A stretch of DNA of 64,000 nucleotides from Sulfolobales archaeon HS-7 (GCA_019704295.1 AP024596.1:1816001-1880000); one strand, 5' to 3'. Shown: positions 1 to 8,948, counted from the stretch's first letter. Numbers and translations: made by a program. Notes: generated by a model not told the origin, from the sequence alone.

Positions 1-92
1 CAGTGGCCATCCTGATTGCTATTGCCCTTCCTATACCCCTCCCCGAACCTGTAACTACAACGGTTTTATCCCTTAACTCGAACGTTGTTCAT
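1..92 (-). CDS. Short-chain dehydrogenase/reductase, N-terminal fragment at window edge, probably frameshifted
   Basis: Only the first ~30 codons are inside the window; the rest lies beyond the left edge. The translation contains VVVTGSGRGIGRAIAI, the TGxxxGxG nucleotide-binding turn that opens SDR-family NAD(P)-dependent oxidoreductases. The frame holding this motif has no ATG, GTG or TTG before it meets a stop. An ATG at 90-92, overlapping the end of the DUF1028 gene, opens MNNVRVKG and then stops at 66-68. Removing one G from the GGG run at 69-71 would join the two as MNNVRVKDKTVVVTG. Family membership is clear. Whether the break is a real mutation, an assembly error or a non-canonical start is undecided. 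Substrate cannot be inferred. Confidence 0.6.
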
Positions 93-900
93 CCCCTGCG
101 GCCTGATTCAAGAGGAGAGAAAATACGTTTTTCCCAATCTTGTATCCGGTAAACTTGTTTTCGAAATTATTTACCTCTACCCAGGTTCTCAGGTCTCTAT
201 ACCCAAGTTTGGCTAGAGCTTTTTTTATTTCCTCCTCATGTTCCTCGACGTCAATCATCTCCTCCTTCATGAAAGTTGCTCTCCATATCTCATATATCCT
301 CCTTAATTCCCTTAGTGGTTGTTTATGATCGTCAACTCTAATGTCTATTACTTTTCCTACTGAAAGCGGATCTATTTCCCCCTCTTGATTCCGTTGATTA
401 GTAACTGCAATAAGGGCCGCGCTCTGTCTACCTCTCTTATCTCCTCCTGCCCTATCTCCAGCCTCTAACGCTCTGACTACTTTCTCTATTATGTCCCCCT
501 TTTCTTCTGCTACTCGCGCCATAGCTTCGAGTACTTCTTCTCCTGCCAGTATGTTTCCCTGAACTGTGAAGTTATGACCTACAATATGGGATGCGTATGA
601 ATGACACTCTTTCCCTGTAAACGCAAAGGCGTTACCTTTAGCATCTACTACTCCTACCTGTCTCCTTTCCCTCAGAGGATCTGAGGCAACTAACCTGTTT
701 ACTGTCTCTTTTGCGTCGTATTTCTCTAGCAACTTAAGACCTTCTACGCCGTATTGCAAGTTCGCCAGAGCTTGAGTTGCTATAGCGCCTACTCCCGGTT
801 TTAACCATGGCACCAGTGCGCCTACAGCTAAAAATTTACTTGCTACGCCAATACCCCAAACGCTTTGGTCGGGATCGTAAATCACAATCGAAAACGTCAT
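73..900 (-). CDS. DUF1028 family protein (Ntn-hydrolase-like fold)
   Basis: The 275-residue product begins MTFSIVIYDPDQSVWGIGVASKF and continues with VPWLKPGVGAIATQA, the characteristic N-terminal block of DUF1028. The family is thought to have an Ntn-hydrolase-like fold, but its substrate is unknown. The conserved core fills roughly residues 1-210; the last ~60 residues are a charged tail. A TATA-like stretch (ttaaat on the minus strand near 926-936) sits about 26-30 nt before the ATG, so the mRNA is probably close to leaderless. The following SDR gene overlaps its 3' end, suggesting co-transcription. Family assignment is firm; function is not. Confidence 0.85.
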   Translation of the reverse strand: MTFSIVIYDPDQSVWGIGVASKFLAVGALVPWLKPGVGAIATQALANLQYGVEGLKLLEKYDAKETVNRLVASDPLRERRQVGVVDAKGNAFAFTGKECHSYASHIVGHNFTVQGNILAGEEVLEAMARVAEEKGDIIEKVVRALEAGDRAGGDKRGRQSAALIAVTNQRNQEGEIDPLSVGKVIDIRVDDHKQPLRELRRIYEIWRATFMKEEMIDVEEHEEEIKKALAKLGYRDLRTWVEVNNFENKFTGYKIGKNVFSLLLNQAAGDEQRSS

Positions 901-1415
901 AGAGTATTTTTCACATGACAGATTTAATAGTTTCCTAATACTTTGGGGATCTTATCGAAGTGAGAGGGTAATCTGAGGTCATTTTCCTGAACTTTGCGCA
1001 GAACACGTCAAAAGCTTCTGAAATATCATTATAGTAAACTACAGTGTTTAGTTCATCTCCGGGAAAAAAAATATCTACTATAAGCTAAGCAGGCAATTCA
1101 GGTTTTCTTTTTGAATTCGCTTTGTTCCTATAATTTAAGAGAAAATATTACGATCATGCTCACTAAAAACGTTTAGTTAGCAGGATAATTTCGTTGAATA
1201 TCCATCTTATAATTCTTTATTATTCCAATTCGCAATAGATTTGTGATCTGCCCGTTACCGATCCAGCAATGAATTCGTTAATTTCAAACTAATAAAAGAA
1301 AGTGAACTCACAATGAATGCGTGAACGGCTCTATCTAGTTTTCCTTAATAGTTTATCAAAAATTCATGAGAATAATCGGCATACCCTTTTTAATGTTTTC
1401 AACAAACACATAATT
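901..1415. other. Intergenic spacer, no gene seen
   Basis: AT-rich spacer between two divergently transcribed genes. It holds the promoter region of the DUF1028 gene at its left end. No RNA gene, repeat or reading frame could be supported. Confidence 0.5.
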
Positions 1416-1565
1416 ATGAGAATTGTTGAGGATGAGTACGGGAATAGGTTTTTGGAGTTTGAGACTAAAGAAGATTTAGAGGAGTTTAGGAAAATGTTAA
1501 TTGAAGCTTATTATGAGCTCAATCCCGACCATAAACGTCCTTGTGAGACCCAATCTCCCAAATAA
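1416..1565 (+). CDS. Small acidic protein, convergent with a RelE-like toxin
   Basis: An ATG at 1416 opens a 49-residue reading frame beginning MRIVEDEYGNRFLEFETKED, followed by a predicted amphipathic helix (EDLEEFRKMLIEAYYEL). The frame stays open upstream to 1317, but that part (Ser/Asn-rich) does not look like a protein, so I prefer the internal ATG. The last ~47 nt overlap the 3' end of the RelE-like gene on the opposite strand. Small acidic proteins beside RelE are often antitoxins, but antitoxins normally lie upstream on the same strand, so that role is speculative. Family not recognised. Confidence 0.4.
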   Translation: MRIVEDEYGNRFLEFETKEDLEEFRKMLIEAYYELNPDHKRPCETQSPK

Positions 1566-1830
1566 ATATGATACAGTTTTTCGGATCCACGCTGAATAGT
1601 ATCCTTATATCGCCCGTAACTTCTATTGAGAACATCGAATTACCGTATATGTCTCTTCCAAGTTTCTCTCTGGCATATTTGAAAGGATTTTCCTTCAATA
1701 ACTCCAACTTATCGACTATTAACATCAAAACCTCTAAGTTGGAAAACCTCCTAACCACAAACTTAGCTAGATCTTTAACGTCTCTAACATCACTCGTCAG
1801 AAACCTCATATTCCACTTCTCGCAGACCAC
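1519..1830 (-). CDS. RelE/ParE superfamily toxin-like protein
   Basis: The 103-residue product has the layout of RelE/ParE toxins: an N-terminal helical part with LLKENPFKYAREKLG, a beta strand (MFSIEVTGDIRILFSVD) and a C-terminal strand ending IWEIGSHKDVYG. This strand pattern and the terminal G-x-H-K-x-V-Y are typical of archaeal RelE homologues, which cleave mRNA on the ribosome. No gene on the same strand directly upstream could be an antitoxin; the only small partner is convergent. The start could be Met1 or Met8. It may be an active toxin, an orphan, or a remnant; the region downstream of it is rich in decayed mobile DNA. Confidence 0.6.
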   Translation of the reverse strand: MVCEKWNMRFLTSDVRDVKDLAKFVVRRFSNLEVLMLIVDKLELLKENPFKYAREKLGRDIYGNSMFSIEVTGDIRILFSVDPKNCIIFIWEIGSHKDVYGRD

Positions 1831-2183
1831 ATTAACATAAAAAGAAAGACATATTTAAGAATCTTTTTTCTTCGTATATTATCCCATTAGAAATAATAAT
1901 ATATGTAAATAATATTATACACAATTAATAGAAACAGAAAACCGATAAAGATTGCCAAACCATCAGTCTTGTTTGCCAAAAAATCTCATTTTTGTAAGAT
2001 ATTATTAGTATAATTCATGTATAAAAATATAGGATTAAGTTAAATTAAAAGAAATAACAATATGATATGTTTAGTCAAAATCTGCTACATTTTACAAGTT
2101 AATGATAACAAAAGGAAGAAATTCTGAATTTATTTCACGAGTCCAAAACGAGGTACATAGTCCACCCTGAAGCTTGAAAACGT
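1831..2183. other. Very AT-rich spacer, no gene seen
   Basis: The base composition is strikingly AT-rich, with many in-frame stops on both strands. It lies between the RelE-like gene and the transposase remnant. I looked for terminal inverted repeats of the adjoining insertion sequence and found none I could support. Confidence 0.4.
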
Positions 2184-3127
2184 CTAGAGGAGATTGACGA
2201 ACTGGTCAAGCATGAAGGGCTTTTCTTTCGGTGCCTTGAAGTTAAACAAGAGGTAGAAGTACAAGTTTCAGGAAGTGTCGAGAAGTGGGTAGATCAGGTA
2301 GAGGTAAAGCTTGTTGCACAACCTCCTAATAAGTTCTATTCTAGCCTTCCTCGTCTTGAGCCCTTCCTCTATTTACCACCTCGACCTGTAGGTCTCGGCC
2401 AACTCGTAAGGATCTTTGTCAACGTTTGAGACGAAAACGAAGTGCATTGGTTTCCCCTTGTGTTTCACGTAAATCACGTCGTAATAGTAGAGTCCCTTGT
2501 GATCTAGCCTTCTATAAGCAACGTAAGTTCTGTCGTTAACTGCGTGGTACCTCACGGTAAGGGGCTGGGCAAAGAGTTCCTTGACTCCCTTCAAGTTAGT
2601 TTTCCCTCTGATCACGGTTTTAGCGGGTAACTCCTTGAGGATCTCGAGGTTGAGGAATCCAGCGTCAGCAACAACGTAACTCAAGTTAACGTGCTGTAAA
2701 GCCCTATTGACGAACTCTTGAAGAAACTCGGAGGGCTTTTGATCCCCCCGGAACTGCGAATTGGGTAACCACGTTACATCTCACGGGAGACAAGAGATCT
2801 GCGGATCTAACCTTGGCCTTTCCCGAGAAGAGTTTGTCCCCCACTCTCTCCGCCTCCTTCTCTCCCACCCTCAAGAAGGTCTCGTCGAATCCCAGCACGA
2901 TCTTCTCATTAGTGAAAATTGTACACAGCTCCCAGAACTCGAAGGTTTTACCCAGAAGTTTACCTAGCTTTTTCCCTTGTCTTACAAGGGAAATGCAATC
3001 CTTTCCTCTATTTTCCGAGAGGAGGGATTTGCTCCTCTTGATAACGTCCCGGGGATTAGAGGAAATCTTCTTAAACGCTTCCTCTACTATTAGCGAGGGA
3101 CTTGTTACGTGGTTTGCTTGTCCTCAT
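2184..3127 (-). pseudogene. Degenerate DDE transposase, IS4-superfamily type (ISH3-like)
   Basis: A broken transposase reads from an ATG at 3125-3127 to a TAG at 2184-2186. The pieces are an N-terminal part (EAFKKISSNPRDVIKRS), a first-Asp motif FDETFLRVG, a second-Asp motif VVADAGFLNLEILKEL, and a C-terminal Y-x2-R-x3-E-x6-K signature (YRSRW*IEEGLKTRK), which is diagnostic for IS4-type DDE enzymes. At least two frame changes (near 3080 and 2690) and two in-frame stops (TAA at 2373-2375, TGA at 2268-2270) interrupt it, so it is not functional. ISH3-type elements are common in Sulfolobales; the exact IS name needs a database match. No terminal repeats or target duplication were found. Confidence 0.8.
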
Positions 3128-3509
3128 AACTAGGTCTGGGAGGTTCCTCACTTAAACTTTAACGTTATCATTTCTACCCTCTTGATAATACCAAATGCAA
3201 GGTATTACTATACGTGTAAAAACTAGGTTACGTGCCTTTCTCTGAGATAAAAATCGATCTTTTCTCCACTTCAACGGAAATTTAGTTGATTTCTACTCTT
3301 AAGCGGAATTTTCCCGTATTTTAGAAATTGTCTCATATTTAGTAAAATTAAGGAAACAACTGCTCTTCCTCTAATTTATTGACGTCGTTCTTTACCATAA
3401 TATCACGTTCTATTGTTAAACTGACACACTGTTGCAAAAATATCCTTCGCTGTTGCAAATGCCTTACCTAAATAGAGAAGGTAATTCCCTTGAAATTAAC
3501 GTAAAACAA
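3128..3509. other. Intergenic spacer between IS remnant and tRNA-Asp
   Basis: No coding or RNA gene is visible. The part next to the transposase may be the noncoding left flank of the decayed insertion sequence, but no terminal repeat was recognised. Confidence 0.35.
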
Positions 3510-3582
<73 letters not shown>

Positions 3583-3626
3583 ACTGCGCAGTAGTAAGAC
3601 TATATCATTATTTCTATTATTTTAAG

Positions 3627-4214
3627 TTAACGTCTCCTAGGACTTCCCCCTAGATTCATGATTTGCCTTACCCTAAAATAAGAGAGAATAATCCATACGT
3701 CAATGCACCCTATTCCCCATGCCTCTATCGTGGCAGCCGAAGGCCAATGAACCGTGGCAGCAACTACGGTGGCTATTAGGAAAAGAAAGATCATTAAAAT
3801 CCCGAGGTCTCTTGATGCGAAAAGTAATGAGAGTCCGTTTACCAAAACAGCCATGTCAAACTGTATGAAAAACCAGGTTGATACGAAAACATGTGGATAA
3901 GTGCCTTCATGATACACTCCTATAAGTGCAAGGAATATAGCAGCAATGATGACCAGCGTTGCCGAGACGGTCTCCACCTTGTTTTGGCTTAAGTATACTA
4001 AATAGCTACCATATAGCGCAGTAAATAAAGCTACAACGATTAAGCCAACGTTGTATAGATACGGATCCGTCGCTCTGGGCCCACCTAGGTCGCTAAACGC
4101 ATTTACCGTCAGTTTGAACCACGGATTAATTACCACGCATAAACCTATAATCACCCAGGCGAGAACTGCTGCAAATATGCCCGTATATCTCAGGAATGAA
4201 ACGAATCCATTCAT
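3627..4214 (-). CDS. DUF998 family integral membrane protein
   Basis: The 195-residue protein has about six hydrophobic segments (roughly residues 10-30, 53-72, 83-100, 107-130, 135-155, 160-180). The loop after the first segment carries NAFSDLGGP, the motif that marks DUF998 proteins. Function is unknown; family members are multi-pass membrane proteins. The ATG overlaps the stop of the upstream acetyltransferase gene (ATGA-type overlap), so the two are probably co-transcribed. A short basic tail (GGSPRRR) follows the last helix and would be cytoplasmic by the positive-inside rule. Confidence 0.8.
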   Translation of the reverse strand: MNGFVSFLRYTGIFAAVLAWVIIGLCVVINPWFKLTVNAFSDLGGPRATDPYLYNVGLIVVALFTALYGSYLVYLSQNKVETVSATLVIIAAIFLALIGVYHEGTYPHVFVSTWFFIQFDMAVLVNGLSLLFASRDLGILMIFLFLIATVVAATVHWPSAATIEAWGIGCIDVWIILSYFRVRQIMNLGGSPRRR

Positions 4215-4717
4215 AATTCCCTAGCCATGACGAAGGCATCCTCCCCGTCCATGTAGTAGTGCTTTAAAGTCCTCACCTTCTTAAAGCCCTTCTTCTCATA
4301 CAGGCGTATTGCTACGTCATTACTTACCCTTACCTCAAGATAAACTTCCTGAGCTCCGTAGTCCGATTTCATATGCGATAAGGAGTAATCTAACAAGTTT
4401 CCTCCTATACCCATTCCTCTATAACTCGGTAAAACCGCTATGGAGACAACGTGCCCCTTTTTGACGAAGTTCGGAAAGGACCTAATAACACTAAAGCCTG
4501 ATTCGATCCTAGGCATTATATAGCCAACAACCTCCCCTTTTACTTCCGCGACGAAAAAAGCCCTCGCATACTCAACAACATGTTCCTGAAAGAAGTAGTA
4601 TGGGTAGTTTTCAGGAAGTGATATCCTGTTAATTGACATAATATCTTCAACGTCATTTAGGGTAGCGTTTCTTATAGAGAACTGCACTTCCTTATCTGTT
4701 TGCAACTCTGACCACAT
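4211..4717 (-). CDS. ard1: N-terminal protein acetyltransferase, RimI/Ard1 family
   Basis: The 168-residue GNAT-fold enzyme transfers acetyl from acetyl-CoA to protein N-termini. It shows the acetyl-CoA binding block VVSIAVLPSYRGMGIGGNLL (Q/RxxGxG/A, here RGMGIG, about residues 90-108), the following helix, and the C-terminal YLEVRVSNDVAIRLYEKKGF block of Ard1/RimI enzymes. It closely resembles what I recall of the characterised Sulfolobus solfataricus Ard1, which acetylates Ser/Ala/Met-starting proteins including Alba. The Alba gene is in the same window. Its 3' end overlaps the DUF998 gene by four bases. Start: first ATG; a TATA-like tttaaacg lies ~20-30 nt upstream. Confidence 0.9.
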   Translation of the reverse strand: MWSELQTDKEVQFSIRNATLNDVEDIMSINRISLPENYPYYFFQEHVVEYARAFFVAEVKGEVVGYIMPRIESGFSVIRSFPNFVKKGHVVSIAVLPSYRGMGIGGNLLDYSLSHMKSDYGAQEVYLEVRVSNDVAIRLYEKKGFKKVRTLKHYYMDGEDAFVMAREL

Positions 4718-5245
4718 AAAGTTTAGGATTTAACGTTTAAATTATTTGTTAATAAACTCTCATTGTCAGGCATCTGATTTTACTATTATGGCAAGGCGAG
4801 GTTTAAAGTTAAGGGATTCACGGACCATTGTCAAATACGCAATTAACATGAAAAACTAGATAAACTAAAAAGTTATAAAATACGTCTGCCAACAACTAAG
4901 TTCGTTTAATTAAGAGTAGAATAATAAGATAAATTTATTTGTTAGGTGTTATACCAAATCTTAACATATTTTTCGAAAATTAAGACTAGAAAATGAGCTT
5001 TTCTAGTGTTATGAGTTCTGTTATTAAGGGTCTTAAACTGCCAGATATTGCAAGCTATAAGGTTAACAAGGGTGTTCAATCTCCGTGATCCTCTTATATT
5101 ATCCTCCTAATTGAGCGCTATAAGACATGTTATTTCTATATCCCCAAATTTAGTTTTTAAAGCAACATTTACTGTTAGACACAGTTACAAGAAAACCGTA
5201 ATAGGGGAATGAAGTTAAACGGAACTGTGAGATGTGTCTAGTATT
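4718..5245. other. Intergenic spacer with one doubtful 31-codon frame
   Basis: The spacer lies between the Ard1 promoter and the convergent end of SRP19. A short plus-strand frame at 4993-5088 (starting MSFSSVMSSVIKGLK) is open but has no recognisable family, and I do not call it a gene. No RNA gene was identified. Confidence 0.35.
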
Positions 5246-5527
5246 TCATGTTACCCGTCGTAGTTCCAATACCTTTTTATAAATAAGATTAAGCGTCTTT
5301 CTTTTCGAATCTACCTTTTTAACTACTATTGCAATATTATCTTGAATATTTTTTGGATACGCCTTATTCAGTTGTACAGGTTCTAATCCTAATTCTGTAC
5401 CCGCACGGATAATCTCTTCTACTTTCAGATTAGGAATCTTCTTCATTCGTAGTCCTTTACTTTTCGTCGAATTAAAATAACTCGCCCATATTATACATTT
5501 CTTATCTTTTAATTCCCGTAAGCTCAT
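5246..5527 (-). CDS. srp19: Signal recognition particle 19 kDa subunit
   Basis: SRP19 binds helices 6 and 8 of 7S RNA and prepares it for SRP54 binding. The 93-residue product matches the archaeal form in length and shows the typical start ...KKCIIWASYFNSTKSKGLRM, then KIPNLKVEEIIRAGTELGL and a basic C-terminus (VVKKVDSKRKTLNLIYKKV). Its ATG overlaps the stop of rps8e by one base, so translation is probably coupled. SRP54 lies about 31 kb away in the same window. I did not recognise the SRP RNA gene. Confidence 0.92.
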   Translation of the reverse strand: MSLRELKDKKCIIWASYFNSTKSKGLRMKKIPNLKVEEIIRAGTELGLEPVQLNKAYPKNIQDNIAIVVKKVDSKRKTLNLIYKKVLELRRVT

Positions 5528-5913
5528 TATTCAGACACTAGTATCGCGTTTATTACACCGTCCTGTCCAGGCCTTGATGTAACGATAGCTGTTCCCTTTT
5601 CTGTTTTAATTTTCGCCCCTTTAACAATAATCCCACGTCGTGCATACTCTCTGTTGGAGGGCGTCTCAATCACCTGTAATATTTTTGATTTCTCACTTTT
5701 TTTGCTCGCTGGATCGTATACATTAGCTACTACTGCATATCGCAGTTTAAGCTTAAAATTACCCCCCATGGTTCTTTGCTTTACCCTAAGCTCCTGCCCA
5801 CTGAGTGTTGTCTCCGTCATCGGCCTTCCTAGCTCGAATTTCCTTTTCCCTCTATATCTTCTCTTTTCTCCCCCAGATATTTTCTTTAAATCTGATCCTT
5901 GGAATACTCCCAT
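5527..5913 (-). CDS. rps8e: 30S ribosomal protein S8e
   Basis: The 128-residue protein has the basic N-terminal block GVFQGSDLKKISGGEKRRYRG (KxxGG with RxR/K), the segment RVKQRTMGGNFKLKLRYAVVANV and the C-terminal EYARRGIIVKGAKIKTEKGTAIVTSRPGQDGVINAILV typical of archaeal S8e. It is a structural protein of the small subunit. The TATA-like element (minus strand, about 5945-5957) is 30-40 nt before the ATG, implying a very short leader. It heads an operon with srp19, coupled by a one-base overlap. Confidence 0.95.
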   Translation of the reverse strand: MGVFQGSDLKKISGGEKRRYRGKRKFELGRPMTETTLSGQELRVKQRTMGGNFKLKLRYAVVANVYDPASKKSEKSKILQVIETPSNREYARRGIIVKGAKIKTEKGTAIVTSRPGQDGVINAILVSE

Positions 5914-6152
5914 TAGTTATCAGATTTAGAGATCAGTAGAATGAAAATAAGCTTTACTTTTGTTCTACCTACTTTCAGTAATCGACTTGCAGAACTTCAC
6001 TATGTCTTAGGGACTCCTATATTTCGAACGAAGTTATCGAAAACCGTTTTCCATATCAACGTTTTAATGTAGTATAGCTGTGTAAGGAGAAGGTACTGTT
6101 TTTTGTATATTTAATAAGTATAGTTAAATTCCCGACGCTAAATAGGAAATCG

Positions 6153-7757
6153 TTATCCCTTCACGGGGAGAACAGCCGATTCGAATTTTTTATCAAGTTC
6201 TACAATTATTATTCTAGTCCCTGTATCCTTTAACACCTTCTCTAGCTCTTGCCCTTTTTCAACCTTTTCGGCACCAGGGAGTTCAGGTACTTTAGGCTCT
6301 TCACTCCTTTGGGTTTTCTCTATAAAGGGTGAATCTCCCTCAGTTACGTTTATACGGCTAATCCCGTGATCATTTACTACGATTAGTGTACCCTTAATAA
6401 AATTAGGGATAACTCCTTGGTAGTTCATGAAAGTATATACGTCGGTTACTCCAATCGACTTTTCGTTTTCTAATACACCTGCTATCGAAAGTCCTTTACT
6501 TATAATCGAGGTTGAGGTTACCCAGCCTCTAGGCTTATCTATCGGGAGCCTAATCATGTCAATTGTCGTAGATGATATGTCAACGTATATAGTGTCAAAG
6601 GATATTTTGCTTATCTCGTTCATAATATCATGAGGCCATATACCATCGTGGGTTTTCATTTCCTTTTGCACTTTTAGTTTCTTAAGCATCTCCCTTTTAC
6701 CAGTATCCCTTTTTTCTTTGATCTTATCCTTGAGTGAGTTCAGTAATTCCTTCAGGAAAAGTCCAGTATCTGCAACCGCGGGTAGGTGTGGGACGTATAC
6801 CTTCCCTAACTCCTCTCCATCAACGTTATTATGGACTAATAAGCCCTTAAATGGTGCTGACCATCCTCCAAAAGACAACTGTCCAAACCTTGTACCGAGT
6901 GCTAGAATTACATCAGCGTTTTCGAGCAAATAATTAGTTGCCGAAGTCCCCACCACACCTAATGCCTCACCTGCGTACAATTCGTGTGATGCTGGAAACG
7001 CACCTTTCGCCTTTATAGTGGAGATGACCGGCACGTCTAATAATTCAGCTAGCGTCTTAAGCTCGTTCCATGCATTAGCTACTAATACTCCGTACCCTGC
7101 GATTATAACCGGGTTCTTTGCATTAATTAGGAGTTCGGCGGTTTTCAACACCGAGTTCTTATCAGGAGTCTTCTTTTCTGGTATTTGCTTGCTCCCAGCC
7201 AGTGGATAACCCTTAAGCTTAAAGAGGTCCTCCGCTACTTCAGCGTATACGGGTCTTGGCCTATTACTTACTGCGTCTTTGTAAGCTTTTTCAAGGGTTG
7301 TAGTTATCTCTTCTATCGTAACAGTCCTCTCTCTTACTTTAGTCACCGCAGACAACATAAAGGGCACATCTTCATTAGTCCTTAATTCCCCGATTCTAGA
7401 TTTTGATACGTCACGATACGACCTTATGGTTCCTATCATGAAGAGGGGAATAGAGTCCACAAAGGCCTGAGCTATTATATCCATTCCCTCTAACAAGCTT
7501 GAACCAGGCATTGCTATTACTGTTCCCGCATTTCCTGAACTTCTTGAATACGTGTCTGCCATAAGAAGGGCGGTTCTCATAGTAGGGGCTATCGTAACAT
7601 CAATTTTATACTCATTAAGTTTCGATATAAGAGAGGAAATAGTATCATTCGATGTAAAGACCTTTGTAATGCCCGTTTCATTCAACGTATAGGCGATTGC
7701 TTCATCAGCGGCCATTTGCTTTCCTACAGTTTCTTCCTTTCTCTTTGGCTGACTCAT
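6153..7757 (-). CDS. Thiamine-diphosphate-enzyme homologue (acetolactate synthase-like), catalytic Glu apparently missing
   Basis: The 534-residue protein has the three-domain layout of ThDP decarboxylases/acetolactate synthase large subunits: Pyr domain (about 15-175, with GTVIAMPGSSLLEGMDIIAQAFVDSIPL), central domain (about 195-335, NPVIIAGYGV ... ILALGTRFGQ) and PP domain (about 370-534). At the usual R-H-E-Q-A-A position it reads PTMRTALLMADTYS, so the conserved cofactor-activating Glu appears replaced. The GDG metal motif is altered to TDVYTFMNYQ, although the Asp and the later Asn (VVNDHGIS) are kept. It may be a non-ALS ThDP enzyme, or one with altered or lost catalysis. It stands alone. 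Family sure, activity unsure. Confidence 0.8.
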   Translation of the reverse strand: MSQPKRKEETVGKQMAADEAIAYTLNETGITKVFTSNDTISSLISKLNEYKIDVTIAPTMRTALLMADTYSRSSGNAGTVIAMPGSSLLEGMDIIAQAFVDSIPLFMIGTIRSYRDVSKSRIGELRTNEDVPFMLSAVTKVRERTVTIEEITTTLEKAYKDAVSNRPRPVYAEVAEDLFKLKGYPLAGSKQIPEKKTPDKNSVLKTAELLINAKNPVIIAGYGVLVANAWNELKTLAELLDVPVISTIKAKGAFPASHELYAGEALGVVGTSATNYLLENADVILALGTRFGQLSFGGWSAPFKGLLVHNNVDGEELGKVYVPHLPAVADTGLFLKELLNSLKDKIKEKRDTGKREMLKKLKVQKEMKTHDGIWPHDIMNEISKISFDTIYVDISSTTIDMIRLPIDKPRGWVTSTSIISKGLSIAGVLENEKSIGVTDVYTFMNYQGVIPNFIKGTLIVVNDHGISRINVTEGDSPFIEKTQRSEEPKVPELPGAEKVEKGQELEKVLKDTGTRIIIVELDKKFESAVLPVKG

Positions 7758-7848
7758 ACAGTGTATTGAGTCGTAAAATAATTAAAGACTTACCTTTCCC
7801 TTAGTAGTATAGAGAAATCTTAAATTCAGAAAGAGAGTAGTAAAATAT

Positions 7849-7923
7849 GGGCCCGTCGTCTAGCTTGGTTAGGACGTCGCCCTGACGCGGCGAAAATCCT
7901 GGGTTCAAGTCCCAGCGGGCCCA
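7849..7923 (+). tRNA. tRNA-Val (GAC)
   Basis: This is a 75-nt cloverleaf. Acceptor GGGCCCG pairs with CGGGCCC, with discriminator A. The T arm is CTGGG-TTCAAGT-CCCAG. Anticodon stem TCGCC/GGCGA encloses CTGACGC, giving anticodon GAC (Val). There is no intron and no encoded CCA. A TATA-like tcttaaattc lies about 25-32 nt upstream (near 7817-7826). Confidence 0.95.
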
Positions 7924-8153
7924 ATATTTTACGCCTTAATGTCAGCGAAGTTTTAAGGCAGCAGAACTATAAAGGAAAATATCGAACTTTTATGGTTAAA
8001 AGAGTGTCTAAGTGTTAGCATAGAGGTTACGAGAGATATTAAGGACATTTTACGGTCGTTCCATGAATGAGGTGGAATACTTTCCTAAATTCCCACATAT
8101 TCAGTTATATTTCGCAAAAGACCATTAGGCACTTTTAGTTCCGCAACGAGAGA

Positions 8154-8313
8154 TAATTCAGGGCTCTTTTACGAACTGTAATTTATGAATAAAATAGTTT
8201 AATAATTGACCTATTGAGCGTAAATCCCTACCTTATAGACGCAATAATATTCAATTGAATTCGTCACCCTCTCTTAAATAAATTGAATTCGTAAAGGACC
8301 TGTGAGTTCCCAG
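8154..8313 (+). repeat. Dispersed intergenic repeat family B, copy 1
   Basis: This aligns over about 160 bases with 18616-18775. Shared blocks include taattcaggg-tcttttac, tgtaa-ttatga, ttgagcgtaaat and aataaa-tgaatt. The order and spacing are the same with a few small gaps. Both copies lie in gene-free spacers. There is no coding potential. It may be a decayed miniature transposable element or an IS end. Confidence 0.65.
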
Positions 8314-8916
8314 ATTACTGTAACTTTTGCCCTGTTAATAAAAATTTGAATTGTTATTTCATAAGATTATCAGCACTGTAGCTTTTAGTATTTTTACTAA
8401 ATTTAAGACTTATAATTTTTACATTAGTACCTCCCCCTTAAGAGAGTTAATTATTTTCATCCTTTTTCGCATTTTTAAATAAAAGTCGTTACTAACAGTT
8501 TCCGATGAAACGCGGAGTTTAATACTTTATACATTATTTTATAGACGTTGTAGCCAATTGCGGACGAACTTTCCCGAAAGGTAACAGGGCATTACACAAG
8601 ATGTGTGAATTTACCCGCATCCACGAGCAGGTTTGAGTTAAGGTTATCCCGGTAAAGGAGTGCAGAAGGATGAAAGAGCAATGCCCCTGTCACTTCGGTC
8701 AAGTCCTAGCGTTAAGGAGTGAATATAAATTTATAAAAATTCAATAAAGCCTAACCCCTTGTTTCACACCCTTCCTTCTCACTTCGGAAACATTCCCAAA
8801 GCAGAGTGGTCCATCATACAATGAAGCTTTAGTATTTCTCATAGTTAAAGTTACTCGCAAAGTCTTTATTACAGAATTCTATGAAGTAATGATATTTTCA
8901 GTATAAGTAAAAAAAC

Positions 8917-8926
8917 CTTTTATAAC
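8917..8926 (+). promoter_or_regulatory. TATA box of the APC permease gene
   Basis: The element ctttTATAAc is centred about 27 nt before the ATG at 8949, with an A-rich BRE-like stretch directly upstream. That spacing puts the transcription start at or within a few bases of the ATG, so the mRNA should be leaderless. Confidence 0.55.
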
Positions 8927-8948
8927 CGGTTAAGGGTAAGAAAGTACA

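Larger units (their letters stand above)
7924..8948. other. One-kilobase gene-free spacer with repeat and possible IS relic
   Basis: No intact gene is present in 1025 bases. It holds repeat family B copy 1 (listed separately) and the permease promoter at its right end. At 8580-8700 a less AT-rich block is bounded by near-inverted ends: aacagggcatt near 8583 and aatgcccctgt near 8685. Short broken reading frames there suggest a decayed insertion sequence, but I cannot name it. Confidence 0.45.
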
